From assembly GCF_007995155.1 (NCBI RefSeq), contig NZ_CP042593.1, forward strand, positions 1,096,001-1,160,000: DNA of 64,000 nucleotides, written 5' to 3'. Position 1 is the stretch's first letter. Every line of letters starts with the position of its first letter. Position numbers and translations under genes: made by a program. The stretch comes from Cytobacillus dafuensis. GTDB taxonomy: Bacteria > Bacillota > Bacilli > Bacillales > Cytobacillaceae. Below are positions 33,232 through 42,050 of the stretch, in pieces. The notes under the pieces were generated by a model. The model had not been told where the DNA came from and did not search any database. It was given only the letters and a program-made list of their open reading frames with translations.

Positions 33232-34052
33232 GTATATACAAAATTGCTAAACAGCAGCTGACTCTTATTATGAGAAGTAAGTGGCTTGGCAGTTTTGGTA
33301 TGCTGTTTGCTCTCTTAGCTGTATTTGTCACATATTTTGGAAATTCAGGCCAATCAGGCTATACTGGATTCAGCCGCATGACTGCCAGCCTCCTTAATTT
33401 AAACCTATTATTAATTCCATTAATAGCACTTCTAATAGGGAGCTTATTTATTGCCGGCGAAAAAGAAGATAGGGGGTTAATACTGCTTTTAACCTATCCT
33501 GTTTCAGTCAAATCTGTTCTAGTCGGAAAATATATAGGTCTTTTCTTGTCGCTATGGTCTGTTATTACTTTTGGATATGGGGCAGCGGCCATTGTCATGT
33601 TTATTGGAAATGCAGATACCTCTATTTCTGTAATGTTTTTATTCTATTTTCTATCTTTATTATTAGCGGTATTTTATTTAGCATTGTCGATGATGATTGG
33701 TTTATGGTCGAGAACGCGTTTTCAGGCATTAGGTATGAGTTTAATTGTTTGGGCCATCTCAGTTTTATTTTATGAGTTCATTGTCATGGGACTGAGTATA
33801 TTTGTTGCCAAAGAGTGGATTCTTACAATAATGTCGATTTCAATCTTCTTAAACCCGGTGGAACTAATTAGAGTATGGGCGATCCTTTCTTTAGATGGAG
33901 CGTCTGTTTTTGGACCAAATTTGTACGATTTAACAGTATGGGCAAATAACTGGATAGGGCAATGTCTATTTGTTATTGCATCACTCTTATGGGTAACGCT
34001 ACCATTTTATTTTAGCCACCTGTTTGTTAAAAGGAGAATAGGAAATGAGTAA
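33228..34052 (+). CDS. nosY: NosY-type ABC-2 permease
   Basis: This 274-residue membrane protein has six hydrophobic segments. The start at 33228 overlaps the nosL stop and has GGAG 9 nt upstream. The sequence LFIAGEKEDRGLILLLTYPVSVKSVLVGKYIGL is the cytoplasmic loop typical of ABC-2/NosY permeases. With NosF it forms the transporter thought to supply a sulfur species for copper-sulfide assembly outside the cell. It overlaps nosF by 8 bp. Confidence 0.9.
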   Translation: MSIYKIAKQQLTLIMRSKWLGSFGMLFALLAVFVTYFGNSGQSGYTGFSRMTASLLNLNLLLIPLIALLIGSLFIAGEKEDRGLILLLTYPVSVKSVLVGKYIGLFLSLWSVITFGYGAAAIVMFIGNADTSISVMFLFYFLSLLLAVFYLALSMMIGLWSRTRFQALGMSLIVWAISVLFYEFIVMGLSIFVAKEWILTIMSISIFLNPVELIRVWAILSLDGASVFGPNLYDLTVWANNWIGQCLFVIASLLWVTLPFYFSHLFVKRRIGNE

Positions 34053-34776
34053 AGAATATTTAATAGAATTAGAAGGTATAACGAAACGTTATACTGAACA
34101 TAAGCAAATTGGAGAAATCTCTTTTCCTATTAAAAAAGGAGAAATAACAGCTCTTTGTGGTGGAAATGGAGCTGGAAAAAGTACGCTTATTAAATTGTTG
34201 ACGGGGATAATAAAGCCAACGAGCGGGACATTGAAGGCAGATGGGAAACCAGTTGATCCAATGAGTGAGCGATATAAGGCTTTTTTTTCTTATATGCCTG
34301 ATGATATGATTTTTCCTAATCAGCTAACAGGATTGGAAATGGTCCATTTTTTTGCTGGATTGCAAGGGATTGCAAAGTCTAGAGTCGATGAAGTGCTAAA
34401 AAGGGTTGGTTTATTTGAAGATCGTCGGAAATTAATTAAGCATTATTCAAAAGGAATGCAGCAGCGGCTCTCGCTTGCTCAGGCTCTCCTTTCAGCATCG
34501 CCCCTCCTTATCCTTGATGAACCAACGAACGGGCTTGATCCTTTCTGGGTATTTCGTTTTAAAGAAATATTAAAAGAAGAAAAAGAGGCAGGGAAAACGA
34601 TTCTTTTTTCCACTCATATTCTGTCAATCGTAGAGGAGATTGCTGATACAGCCGTCTTCCTTGAAGAAGGTAAGCTAATATATCATGAGAATATAGATGT
34701 TTTAACTAATACTGCTGGAAAGTATAATTCTCTAGAAAAAGTATTTTTTGAAAAACAAATAGTCGGTGTAAAATAG
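34045..34776 (+). CDS. nosF: NosF-type ABC ATPase
   Basis: This 243-residue ATPase has Walker A GGNGAGKST (about residue 38), signature YSKGMQQRLSLAQ, Walker B LLILDEPTNGLDP and H-loop FSTHILS. It energises NosY. AGGAGA precedes the ATG, which lies within the end of nosY. It is the last gene of the nosDLYF operon and is followed 2 bp later by a terminator. No nosZ or nosR follows. Confidence 0.9.
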   Translation: MSKEYLIELEGITKRYTEHKQIGEISFPIKKGEITALCGGNGAGKSTLIKLLTGIIKPTSGTLKADGKPVDPMSERYKAFFSYMPDDMIFPNQLTGLEMVHFFAGLQGIAKSRVDEVLKRVGLFEDRRKLIKHYSKGMQQRLSLAQALLSASPLLILDEPTNGLDPFWVFRFKEILKEEKEAGKTILFSTHILSIVEEIADTAVFLEEGKLIYHENIDVLTNTAGKYNSLEKVFFEKQIVGVK

Positions 34777-34777
34777 T

Positions 34778-34808
34778 AAAACCGCTGCAAAGTTTGCAGC
34801 GGTTTTTA
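34778..34808 (+). terminator. Terminator of nosDLYF
   Basis: AAACCGCTGCAAA / TTTGCAGCGGTTT with a one- to two-base loop and a T run. Confidence 0.92.
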
Positions 34809-35020
34809 TCGCAGATTAATGGGCAGTAGACCCCCACTTCAAGGTTACGAGAGAATCAAAGAAACCTAACTAGGGGATCAACTGCCCGTAAAGGCCCGAT
34901 TGGTTCAACTAACCATCAGTGGGGGATGAAGCCGACTAAGAACGCCACGTCCTGTGGCAACGTCGGCACTAGCACGTCCTGTGCGTCGAAAAACCCCCAC
35001 TGATGGAAGTTTCACTTTAT
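34803..35020 (+). repeat. Structured CCCCCACT repeat, copy 3 of 4 (with loop insertion)
   Basis: It has the full framework of copy 1. About 58 bp are inserted in the terminal loop, between GTGGGGGATGAA and AAAACCCCCAC. The insert consists of small hairpins GCCAC-GTCCT-GTGGC and GCAC-GTCCT-GTGC within GCCGAC / GTCGGC. Confidence 0.85.
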
Positions 35021-35034
35021 TCGAATATTAATGT

Positions 35035-35655
35035 TTAATGACTATTTTCAGATTCATCGTCATGCTCATTATGATCGCCTGCTTCTTTATTTTTCATCTT
35101 TTCCATCTTTTTTATATATCTTTCATTTGAAACCTTATCTATTTCTTCCCAACTTGAAAGAGTAGCTTTCGTATTTGTATTCTCACTTGTGAATTTATCT
35201 GCGCTATCTTGTGTTCCAAAAAAAGCATATCCATATTTCATCGGTGTTTGTATGTCAGAGTGGACTGGAATTGCTTTCTCTGCGTCAATCCAATCGGTTG
35301 ATAGATAGTCCCGAACCCACTTTTCATTTAGTTTTTCACCAGTTTTTCTTTCATAGTTTAACAGGCAGCCAGAATCATCAAAAAAAAGATTCTCCCCTTT
35401 AGAGTTAAGCGCTTGGGCAGTAAAGACACCCATTGTTTCGTCCTTTAAATAAATTTTCATATCACAAAAAGCACATTTATGTTCTTCTGTCGGTTCAATT
35501 GAACTAGCTGTTTGAGCCGTCGTCCCCTCTTTCATATTTTCAGTTTCTACTTTTGGCTTGTCTTTGGCTGTCCCACTTTCAGACGATTTGTCTCCACAGG
35601 CAGCTAAAGCGATTACTGTCAATCCACTTAGCAATAATAAACCTAGTTTCCTCAT
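35035..35655 (-). CDS. Second NosL-like copper lipoprotein
   Basis: This 206-residue protein has a lipobox VIALAAC at residue 20 and a low-complexity linker. A NosL domain follows (CAFCDMKIYLKDETMGVFTAQ, DDSGCLLNYERKTG, TPMKYGYAFFG), then a His/Asp/Glu-rich tail (HNEHDDESENSH) that could bind metal. It is convergent with nosDLYF, separated by a terminator and a dispersed repeat. It probably handles copper with or for the same system, and differs from the 153-aa NosL by its longer linker and tail. Confidence 0.85.
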   Translation of the reverse strand: MRKLGLLLLSGLTVIALAACGDKSSESGTAKDKPKVETENMKEGTTAQTASSIEPTEEHKCAFCDMKIYLKDETMGVFTAQALNSKGENLFFDDSGCLLNYERKTGEKLNEKWVRDYLSTDWIDAEKAIPVHSDIQTPMKYGYAFFGTQDSADKFTSENTNTKATLSSWEEIDKVSNERYIKKMEKMKNKEAGDHNEHDDESENSH

Positions 35656-35778
35656 TTGTTTTACCCCCAGTAATTATTCTCAAGAACAGTTTAATGAATA
35701 ATTGTGATAAAAAAATGAGAAGATTAAGGAATAAAAGTGAGGTTATAAAGGAAATTATTACAAATTTAAAAACAACTA

Positions 35779-35822
35779 TTGCTTTATTACGAACATAAGT
35801 TTATTATATAAACATAAGTTTA
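35779..35822 (+). promoter_or_regulatory. psuK promoter with overlapping direct-repeat operator
   Basis: TTGCTT at 35779-35784 and TATTAT at 35802-35807 are 17 bp apart. ACATAAGTTTA occurs at 35793-35803 and again at 35812-35822, and the second copy lies in a palindrome TAAAC-N4-GTTTA. These sites straddle the -10 box and could bind the HTH domain of PsuK itself. Confidence 0.5.
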
Positions 35823-35839
35823 CTACTGAGGACTGAAGG

Positions 35840-36937
35840 ATGATGAATGAAAAAGAACTGTTAATATTAAAGCTTATTAAAGATGACCCATTTATTTCGC
35901 AAATTGAACTAGCGGAAAAGACAGGGCTGTCCAGATCAGCTGTTGCAGGTTATATTTCTTCGCTAACAAAAGAAGGGAAGCTGCTTGGAAGAGCCTATGT
36001 TCTTCCGGAAAAAAAGGATATTGTCTGTATTGGCGGGTCCAATGTAGACAGAAAAATTCAAGCTTTAAGTAATCTTCAATTTGGAACGTCTAATCCTGCC
36101 GAAAGCTCTCAATCATGCGGAGGGGTCGCACGAAATATTGCAGAAAATCTAGGAAGACTTGGCTGTGATGTCGCTCTTGTGACGATTGTTGGGGACGATC
36201 ATGAAGGGAAATGGCTTCTAGAAGATACAAAATCCTATGTTGATATTAGCCCATCTCTCGTAACTTCCCATTCGACTACAGGAACCTATACAGCGATTCT
36301 TGATAATGAAGGGGAAATGGCTGTCGCTCTTGCAGATATGTCTATTTATGACTCTGTTGATATTGATTTTATTGAAAAAAGGTGGGGCTATCTAGCATCA
36401 TCGGAAATGGTCGTCATCGATACGAATTTTCCAGACATAGTGTTAAAACAAATCATTGTTCGTTGTAAAGAGGAAAAAATTCCCCTTTGCATTACACCTG
36501 TTTCTTCGCCAAAAGCAAAAAAGCTACCTGAAGATCTACAAGGGGTCACATGGTTGATTGCAAATAAAGATGAAGCTGAGGCATTGTCAGGAATGAAGAT
36601 CAATGATGAGGGGGATTTTTTCAAATCGGCACAGAAACTCCTGGAAAAAGGGGTAGAAAAAGTCGTTATCACTCGAGGAGATAAGGGGTTAATCTTTTTT
36701 ACAAAAATGGGCGAAGCAGGCGTACTTCTTCCTCCAAAGGTCAATGTTGAGGATGTGACAGGTGCAGGTGATTCCCTTGTCGCAGGAATTATGTATGCTC
36801 ATTTGAAAGGCTTAGAGACTGAAAATGCTTGTAAAATTGGAATTGCCTGCTCCATATTGACTCTTCAATCACATGAAACAGTTAATCCAAATTTAAATCA
36901 TCTTCGATTACAAGAAACGTTTAAACAATACTTTTAA
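35840..36937 (+). CDS. psuK: Pseudouridine kinase with N-terminal HTH
   Basis: This 365-residue protein has a winged HTH (residues 1-55, [35 protein letters not shown]) fused to a PfkB-type sugar kinase. The kinase part shows [15 protein letters not shown], the [15 protein letters not shown] region and the catalytic [16 protein letters not shown] near the C-terminus. With PsuG next door it phosphorylates pseudouridine to the 5'-phosphate. The HTH fusion is usual for the YeiI-type kinases. The second ATG at 35843 is an alternative start. The gene is 17 bp from psuG. Confidence 0.9.
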   Translation: MMNEKELLILKLIKDDPFISQIELAEKTGLSRSAVAGYISSLTKEGKLLGRAYVLPEKKDIVCIGGSNVDRKIQALSNLQFGTSNPAESSQSCGGVARNIAENLGRLGCDVALVTIVGDDHEGKWLLEDTKSYVDISPSLVTSHSTTGTYTAILDNEGEMAVALADMSIYDSVDIDFIEKRWGYLASSEMVVIDTNFPDIVLKQIIVRCKEEKIPLCITPVSSPKAKKLPEDLQGVTWLIANKDEAEALSGMKINDEGDFFKSAQKLLEKGVEKVVITRGDKGLIFFTKMGEAGVLLPPKVNVEDVTGAGDSLVAGIMYAHLKGLETENACKIGIACSILTLQSHETVNPNLNHLRLQETFKQYF

Positions 36938-36954
36938 TAAGGAGTTATGACATC

Positions 36955-37866
36955 ATGTTAGAAAACTGGATAGAATATTCAACTGAGGTACTAGAAGCTA
37001 AGAAAGCAAATAAAGCAATTGTAGCATTGGAGTCAACGATTATTTCACATGGGATGCCATACCCGCAAAATGTAGAAACAGCAAAAGAAGTTGAAGAAAT
37101 TATTCGTAAAAATGGTGCTATCCCAGCAACAATTGCTATTATAAATGGAAAAATAAAAATTGGTCTTTCAGATGATGAGCTTGAATTTTTAGCTCAAAGC
37201 AAGGATGTTGAAAAAGCTAGCCGACGTGACCTTCCATTTTTATTAGCACAAAAGAAAAATGGTGCAACAACGGTTGCTGCTACAATGATTTGTGCTCAGC
37301 TAGCAGGCATTGAAGTGTTTGTGACAGGGGGAATCGGCGGGGTTCACCGTGAAGCGGAAACAACGATGGATATCTCAGCGGATCTTCAAGAATTGGCACA
37401 AACAAATGTTGCAGTTGTATGTGCAGGTGCCAAGTCAATTCTTGATATTGGACTTACATTGGAATACCTAGAAACACATGGAGTACCAGTTGTCGGTTTT
37501 GAAACTGATCTTTTACCAGCATTCTACACACGTACAAGCCCATTCAGTGTTAACTATCGTGTTGATACTGCAAAAGAAGTAGCGGATATGATTCGTACGA
37601 AATGGGAGATTGGACTAAATGGCGGTGTGGTTATCGCAAATCCAATCCCAGAAGCAGATGCACTAGAAGAGGCTTTTATTACAAATGTAATTGCTACAGC
37701 ATTGGAAGAAGCAAAAGAAAATAATATTTCAGGTAAAAAAGTTACGCCGTTCCTTTTAGGAAAAGTGAAGGAATTAACCGAGGGTAAAAGCTTAATAGCA
37801 AATATTGCACTTGTTAAGCATAATGCTGAAGTTGGTTCAAAAATTGCTGTGAATCTACAGAAATAA
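36955..37866 (+). CDS. psuG: Pseudouridine-5'-phosphate glycosidase
   Basis: This 303-residue protein cleaves the C-C glycosidic bond of pseudouridine 5'-phosphate to uracil and ribose 5-phosphate in RNA salvage. Family motifs are [30 protein letters not shown], the [24 protein letters not shown] segment with the catalytic Lys, GGIGGVHR and [10 protein letters not shown]. Its length is typical. It is co-transcribed with psuK and ends at a strong terminator. Confidence 0.95.
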   Translation: MLENWIEYSTEVLEAKKANKAIVALESTIISHGMPYPQNVETAKEVEEIIRKNGAIPATIAIINGKIKIGLSDDELEFLAQSKDVEKASRRDLPFLLAQKKNGATTVAATMICAQLAGIEVFVTGGIGGVHREAETTMDISADLQELAQTNVAVVCAGAKSILDIGLTLEYLETHGVPVVGFETDLLPAFYTRTSPFSVNYRVDTAKEVADMIRTKWEIGLNGGVVIANPIPEADALEEAFITNVIATALEEAKENNISGKKVTPFLLGKVKELTEGKSLIANIALVKHNAEVGSKIAVNLQK

Positions 37867-37870
37867 GAAT

Positions 37871-37919
37871 GGGGCCATGTCCCGTCAGATGCGATGCATT
37901 GGACGGACTGGCCTTTTTT
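37871..37919 (+). terminator. Terminator of psuKG
   Basis: GGCCATGTCCCGTC pairs with GACGGACTGGCC across a loop and is followed by six T. Confidence 0.82.
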
Positions 37920-38541
37920 AATTTGTAACCGGATTATCTATTCGATCAGCAGTTAATACATATCGATATGGTGCATCACCGATGTATGAAAAGGGGTAGC
38001 AGGTTGAGACGGTCAGTGTTTCGGTTGGTGCAGTGGACTTAATAACAGTTGAGTCATCAGCCTCAACAATTTGTGCGTGTGTGATCTCATAGCTAAATGT
38101 TCCATATGGCATGATGACTTGAAAAATATCACCCATTTCTAATTCTCCAAGCTGGCGAAAGACAGTTTCACGATGACCAGAAAGCAATATTTGGTCTGGC
38201 TGGCCAGGAAGAACAGTGCCTGAATAATGACCGACTCCTTTTTCTAGTTCGTATTCACCTGTTCCCTCAATAATGGGAAGCTCAGCATTAAGGCGTGGGA
38301 TTTCTAATATTCCAATTGCTTCCCCTTTTTTAAATGAATAATCACCCAGTTGTTCATTATTTAGCATAGGCTGAGTTGGATCTTTTTTAATTATTTGGAT
38401 TTTCTCCTTTGCTGCAATTAATGAAATATCTTTATTTTTCTCTAGCTTATAAATATCATAAATGGATATATAAACAAGACTAGAGCCAGATATTAATAAG
38501 AGAAAGGCAGCTATTAAGAAAATACCTTTTCCAATTCTCAA
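37918..38541 (-). CDS. Sortase, class D-like
   Basis: This 207-residue sortase has an N-terminal membrane anchor (IFLIAAFLLLISGSSLVYISI). The catalytic residues are His in LLSGHRETVFRQLG (about residue 121), Cys in TLTVSTCYPF (about 181) and Arg in PYRYVLTADR (about 193). The TLTVSTC box is typical of class D sortases. It starts with a TTG overlapping the stop of the SinR-like gene, so the two are coupled. A protein ending in LPNTA plus membrane anchor is encoded 2 kb away and is the obvious local substrate. Confidence 0.88.
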   Translation of the reverse strand: MRIGKGIFLIAAFLLLISGSSLVYISIYDIYKLEKNKDISLIAAKEKIQIIKKDPTQPMLNNEQLGDYSFKKGEAIGILEIPRLNAELPIIEGTGEYELEKGVGHYSGTVLPGQPDQILLSGHRETVFRQLGELEMGDIFQVIMPYGTFSYEITHAQIVEADDSTVIKSTAPTETLTVSTCYPFSYIGDAPYRYVLTADRIDNPVTN

Positions 38542-38885
38542 TGATTATTGCCCCCATTCAGTTTCTTAAATTTAATAAAGTCTAAATAATAGGCAAAATC
38601 CTCCTTTGTAATTCCATTTTGAATGGCCTCATGGACTAGCTGAATCCAGGCATCGTCAATATTTTGTAGCTCAATAGTATCCTCTTTTTTCTTATTATCT
38701 AGTAAATCCTCCACATTTGTTTCAAGAGTATTCGCTAATCTTGATAAGACTTGCAAGGAAGGATTCTGTTGAATTCCCCTTTCAATGTAGCTTAAATAAG
38801 ACTTAGATATTCCTGATTTTTCAGAAAGCTCATTAATAGAATATCCTTTTTCTATTCGTAATCGTTTTATACGCATCCCCACCAT
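38538..38885 (-). CDS. SinR-like regulator (paralogue), coupled to sortase
   Basis: This 115-residue protein has an XRE-type HTH (residues 5-60, IEKGYSINELSEKSGISKSYLSYIERGIQQNPSLQVL) and a C-terminal Sin-type dimer domain (WIQLVHEAIQNGITKEDFAYYLDFIKF). It closely resembles the SinR encoded at 42914-43243 in both domains. It probably represses the divergent sipW-tasA operon and its own sortase operon through the GTTCTYT boxes between them. The start at 38885 has GGGG 8 nt upstream. Confidence 0.85.
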   Translation of the reverse strand: MVGMRIKRLRIEKGYSINELSEKSGISKSYLSYIERGIQQNPSLQVLSRLANTLETNVEDLLDNKKKEDTIELQNIDDAWIQLVHEAIQNGITKEDFAYYLDFIKFKKLNGGNNH

Positions 38886-38967
38886 AATGAATTCCCCTTT
38901 TATCCTAAAATTACAGGCAATATATTTTCCACTATGAATATGAAGTTATATTTTAATTCATTATAAC

Positions 38968-39151
38968 GAACAATTTGTTCAATAAAAAATACAAAATATT
39001 GAGAAAAATGAAGAAAAATTGAGCAAATGATTGAAAATTGTTCTTTAAAACGAAAAAACGGCTGAATTTGGAATTTTAAAAAATAATCCGATTGAACTAT
39101 ACTCAATTTGTGAGTTCGATAAAGAGAACGATAGGGTCTTAGTTAAAGAAC
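38968..39151. promoter_or_regulatory. SinR-type operator cluster between the sortase and sipW operons
   Basis: GTTCTTT at 39040-39046 (+), GTTCTCT at 39123-39129 (-) and GTTCTTT at 39145-39151 (-) all fit the SinR consensus GTTCTYT. In addition a palindrome GAACAATTTGTTC lies at 38968-38980. The 325-bp gap holds no gene. Confidence 0.65.
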
Positions 39152-39210
39152 AAAAATATTTATATGTAATAGAGAATACTTAAACGCTAAATCAGAAAGG
39201 TGGAAAAGCT

Positions 39211-39801
39211 GTGAAATCTTTTTGGAAAAAAACAAGAAAGTTTATTAGTAATCTAGTGACAACAATATTGTTTATTAATCTCATAGTAATGGCTGTTTTA
39301 GTCGTATCCTCAAAAGCATCAGGAGGAGAACCTGAAATTATGGGCTACCAGCTTAAAACCGTTTTATCTGGATCAATGGAGCCGACCTTTTTAACAGGGT
39401 CTGTAATAGCAGTAAAGCCACTGGAAAAGGATGAAAAAAGAAATCTCCAAAAGGGAGATGTCATTACCTTTGTAGCTAGTGATGAAAAATTAATAACTCA
39501 CCGTGTAATTGGAATAAAGACTAGTGGGGAACATGTCATGTACGAAACAAAAGGGGATAACAATAATGCTGCTGACTTGGATCCAGTCCTGTCTGATAAT
39601 GTTACTGCCGTTTACACTGGTTTTACAATTCCTTATATTGGATATTTTATAGATTTTGCCCAATCCAAAGAGGGAAGCACTATTCTACTAATTGGACCAG
39701 GAGTATTACTACTTGGATATGCAGCAATTAGTATTATGCAAGGATTGAGAGAGCTTGATCCGAAATCCAAAAAGAAAGATACCGAAGAAAAGACTGCTTA
39801 G
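39211..39801 (+). CDS. sipW: Signal peptidase I, SipW (ER type)
   Basis: This 196-residue membrane peptidase has two helices, at about residues 14-34 and 150-172. The catalytic Ser is in VLSGSMEPTF (about residue 56). In place of the Lys of prokaryotic signal peptidases it has His in KLITHRVIGIK, the mark of the SipW/ER type. DNNNAADLDPV is the conserved box E. SipW processes TasA/CalY fibre proteins, and such a gene follows directly. The start is a GTG with AAAGGTGG upstream. Confidence 0.93.
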   Translation: MKSFWKKTRKFISNLVTTILFINLIVMAVLVVSSKASGGEPEIMGYQLKTVLSGSMEPTFLTGSVIAVKPLEKDEKRNLQKGDVITFVASDEKLITHRVIGIKTSGEHVMYETKGDNNNAADLDPVLSDNVTAVYTGFTIPYIGYFIDFAQSKEGSTILLIGPGVLLLGYAAISIMQGLRELDPKSKKKDTEEKTA

Positions 39802-39883
39802 CTTGATTGAACACCTTGTTAATACAAGGGTCAATATAAAAAATATTATACATACCCAAAGGGTAAGAGGAGGAAAAAAGAAA

Positions 39884-40516
39884 ATGAGTATTAAGAAAAA
39901 ATTAGGAATGGGAATTGCATCAGCAGCACTAGGTCTTTCATTAATTGGAGGAGGAACATTTGCATACTTTAGCGACACAGAAGTAACAAACAATACATTT
40001 GCAGCTGGTACATTGGATCTAGCAGTAAATCCAACAACTGTCATTAATGTTGAAAACATTAAACCAGGGGATGTCATGGTTAGAGCATTTAAATTAGAAA
40101 ACAACGGTTCATTAGATATCTCCTCTGTTGATATAAAAACTTTATATGATGTTGTCGATGCTAAAGGTAACAACAAGGATGATTTTGGTAAACATATTAA
40201 GGTGCTTTTCCTTGAAAATGCAGATAAAACAGGTGATGGTTGGGTTATTGGCGATTATAATGATGTCATTTCTGAAACAACATTATATGACCTGAAAAAT
40301 ATGACTCCTGATGCGGTTGAGAACGTCCAGCATTGGATTACATGGTTCTTTGGATTAAATGGTGAAGATAGCGGCATGGAAGCTGGCACTAGCGATCAAA
40401 TGTATGTAGCCTTTGAATTCGTTGACAATGATAAAGATCAAAACGAATTCCAAGGTGATAAATTGAACCTTGAATGGACATTTACAGCACACCAAACTGA
40501 AGGTGAGCTAAGATAA
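39884..40516 (+). CDS. TasA/CalY (camelysin) family biofilm fibre protein
   Basis: The ATG at 39884 follows AGAGGAGG; the frame is open farther upstream without meaning. The 210-residue product has a SipW-type signal (IASAALGLSLIGGGTFAYFSD). The mature domain begins TEVTNNTFAAGTLDLAVNP, the signature of TasA/camelysin proteins, with FKLENNGSLDISSVDIKTLYDVVD and a C-terminal beta-strand MYVAFEFVDND. It should assemble into extracellular matrix fibres after SipW cleavage. Length lies between what I recall for CalY (about 197) and TasA (about 261). Confidence 0.9.
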   Translation: MSIKKKLGMGIASAALGLSLIGGGTFAYFSDTEVTNNTFAAGTLDLAVNPTTVINVENIKPGDVMVRAFKLENNGSLDISSVDIKTLYDVVDAKGNNKDDFGKHIKVLFLENADKTGDGWVIGDYNDVISETTLYDLKNMTPDAVENVQHWITWFFGLNGEDSGMEAGTSDQMYVAFEFVDNDKDQNEFQGDKLNLEWTFTAHQTEGELR

Positions 40517-40536
40517 TCAAGGCCGATATTTATTCA

Positions 40537-40566
40537 AAAAGGTGGGAACTCGTTCCCACCTTTTGT
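40537..40566 (+). terminator. Terminator after the tasA-like gene
   Basis: AAAAGGTGGGAAC / GTTCCCACCTTTT with a 2-nt loop. The following LPNTA gene has its own ribosome site, so read-through would lower its expression relative to the fibre protein. Confidence 0.85.
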
Positions 40567-40591
40567 TAAATCAAATTCTGTGAGGTAAAGC

Positions 40592-41416
40592 ATGAGTAAC
40601 CTAGATATTCTGGCAAAATCGATAAGAATCTATATTGTAGCTGGTCTTGTCTTTTTTATGTTTTTTCAAGAAATCAACGTCAATGCAGCAAAAAGAGAGA
40701 TTGATATTAATACAATTCCGCACGGCTACCTTTTTAAAGTAGGAAATTTAAAACCAGGTGACTGGATGCCAAGGGATATCACCATATTAAACGAAGGTAT
40801 CCAGGATTTTAAATATATGGCTGTCTTGGGTAAGAAAAAATCTGTTAAAAACTTACTAGAAGAGCTGGATCTAGTTGTGAAAAAAGGTGAGGATGTTTTA
40901 TACGAAGGAAAAATGAATGAATTTGAGGGCTTTACACCAAGAAAATTAGCAAAGGGAAGTACTGAAACTCTCTTTTTTCAAGTTACAGTGCCATATGACC
41001 TAGGGAATAGCTTTCAAAGCTCTGAGGCAGAAGTAGAGATTTTATTCGTAGCTGAAGCAATTGGTGAACCGGGTGGCGGCGAACCGCCAGGACCTCCTGG
41101 AGAAGAGAATCCGCCTGGAGATGAAAATCCATCAGGTGAAGAAAACACACCAAAAGAAGAGAATCCTTCAGAAAATACCACTCCTCCAAGTGACGAAGAT
41201 CCACAGAAAGGGAATGAGGCTGAAGAGGTTAGTGGTGAAGAAACGAATCCAGTGGATTCAAAGAACCAAATTATTGTTTCCCCTGAAATGAAAGAAAAAC
41301 TTCTTCCAAATACAGCAACAAATAATTATAACATTCTTCTTATCGGTGGAGTTCTTCTTGGTTCTGGAGGTATTCTATTACTTTTATACTTCAGAAAATT
41401 TCGTCAAGAGCATTAA
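40592..41416 (+). CDS. LPNTA sortase substrate with matrix-protein-like N-terminal domain
   Basis: This 274-residue exported protein has a signal sequence (about residues 11-32) and a globular domain, VGNLKPGDWMPRDITILNEG, whose GNLKPGD phrase mirrors IKPGD in the adjacent TasA-like protein. A Pro/Gly/Glu-rich spacer (about residues 160-225) spans the wall. The cell-wall sorting signal follows: LLPNTA, a 22-residue hydrophobic helix and RKFRQEH. LPNTA is a motif used by class D/SrtC-type sortases of bacilli. It stands where tapA would be expected, and may tie the fibre to peptidoglycan. Confidence 0.85.
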   Translation: MSNLDILAKSIRIYIVAGLVFFMFFQEINVNAAKREIDINTIPHGYLFKVGNLKPGDWMPRDITILNEGIQDFKYMAVLGKKKSVKNLLEELDLVVKKGEDVLYEGKMNEFEGFTPRKLAKGSTETLFFQVTVPYDLGNSFQSSEAEVEILFVAEAIGEPGGGEPPGPPGEENPPGDENPSGEENTPKEENPSENTTPPSDEDPQKGNEAEEVSGEETNPVDSKNQIIVSPEMKEKLLPNTATNNYNILLIGGVLLGSGGILLLLYFRKFRQEH

Positions 41417-41481
41417 AAATAGGGGCTGACGAAAAACTATTAATCATTAAGGCTTTAGTTTTACTAATAAGGAGGTGTCAT

Positions 41482-41676
41482 ATGTATCAAAAGAATTGTG
41501 ATCGTTGCTTTCGGCCATCATTTAGCAGCAGTGAAATCGGTATTTGGTTATGTCCAATTTGTAAAAATGATTTAACAGAGTATCCATTCTTCGACGCGAT
41601 GACATTGGAAAGAATAAATGTTAAGGTCCTACCGTTTCAAAAGAAAATTGATTGTTACCAAAATAAATTAAGCTAG
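41482..41676 (+). CDS. Small zinc-ribbon-like protein, 64 aa
   Basis: AAGGAGG precedes the ATG. The sequence has CDRC near residue 6 and CPIC near residue 24, four cysteines placed as in a zinc ribbon. The rest is short and charged. The cytoplasmic function is unknown. It lies between the matrix operon and a small membrane protein gene. Confidence 0.65.
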   Translation: MYQKNCDRCFRPSFSSSEIGIWLCPICKNDLTEYPFFDAMTLERINVKVLPFQKKIDCYQNKLS

Positions 41677-41747
41677 TATTTATATTAATAAAGCTAGCAT
41701 ACAAATTCATACTCTGATAGCACTTATCGTAATAAGAGGTGATGAAA

Positions 41748-42050
41748 ATGAAGAAGGTTTTCTCCTATCTAGCTTTATTGAATTTATTTGATGGGGCATT
41801 CACCTTTTTCGGGCTTCATTTCTCCTTAATCGAGGAAAGTAATCCTTTTATGGATGCCCTGTATAAATATAATCCCCTTTGCTTTCTTGCATATAAAATA
41901 ATTCTTTCATGTATATTATTTGCATTTATCATTTTGAAAAAGATGCCTTTGAGCAATTCAATTAAATATTTGGCAGTTGGAGCATCATTATTATACACAT
42001 TTGTTTGCCTCTATCATGGGGTATGGATCCTACAAATATTTCAATTCTAA
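41748..42050 (+). CDS. Small membrane protein, DUF5658-like
   Basis: This 100-residue protein has three hydrophobic helices (VFSYLALLNLFDGAFTFFGL, FLAYKIILSCILFAFIIL, YLAVGASLLYTFVCLYHG). The helix 1 pattern NLFDGAFTFFGL and the loop EESNPFMD fit DUF5658. The ATG at 41748 is chosen over a GTG at 41739 because of the AGAGGTG position. Function unknown. Confidence 0.7.
   Translation: MKKVFSYLALLNLFDGAFTFFGLHFSLIEESNPFMDALYKYNPLCFLAYKIILSCILFAFIILKKMPLSNSIKYLAVGASLLYTFVCLYHGVWILQIFQF

Noticed and set aside
35708..35798. Short plus-strand frame upstream of psuK
   Set aside because: It has no ribosome site and overlaps the psuK promoter and operator repeats.
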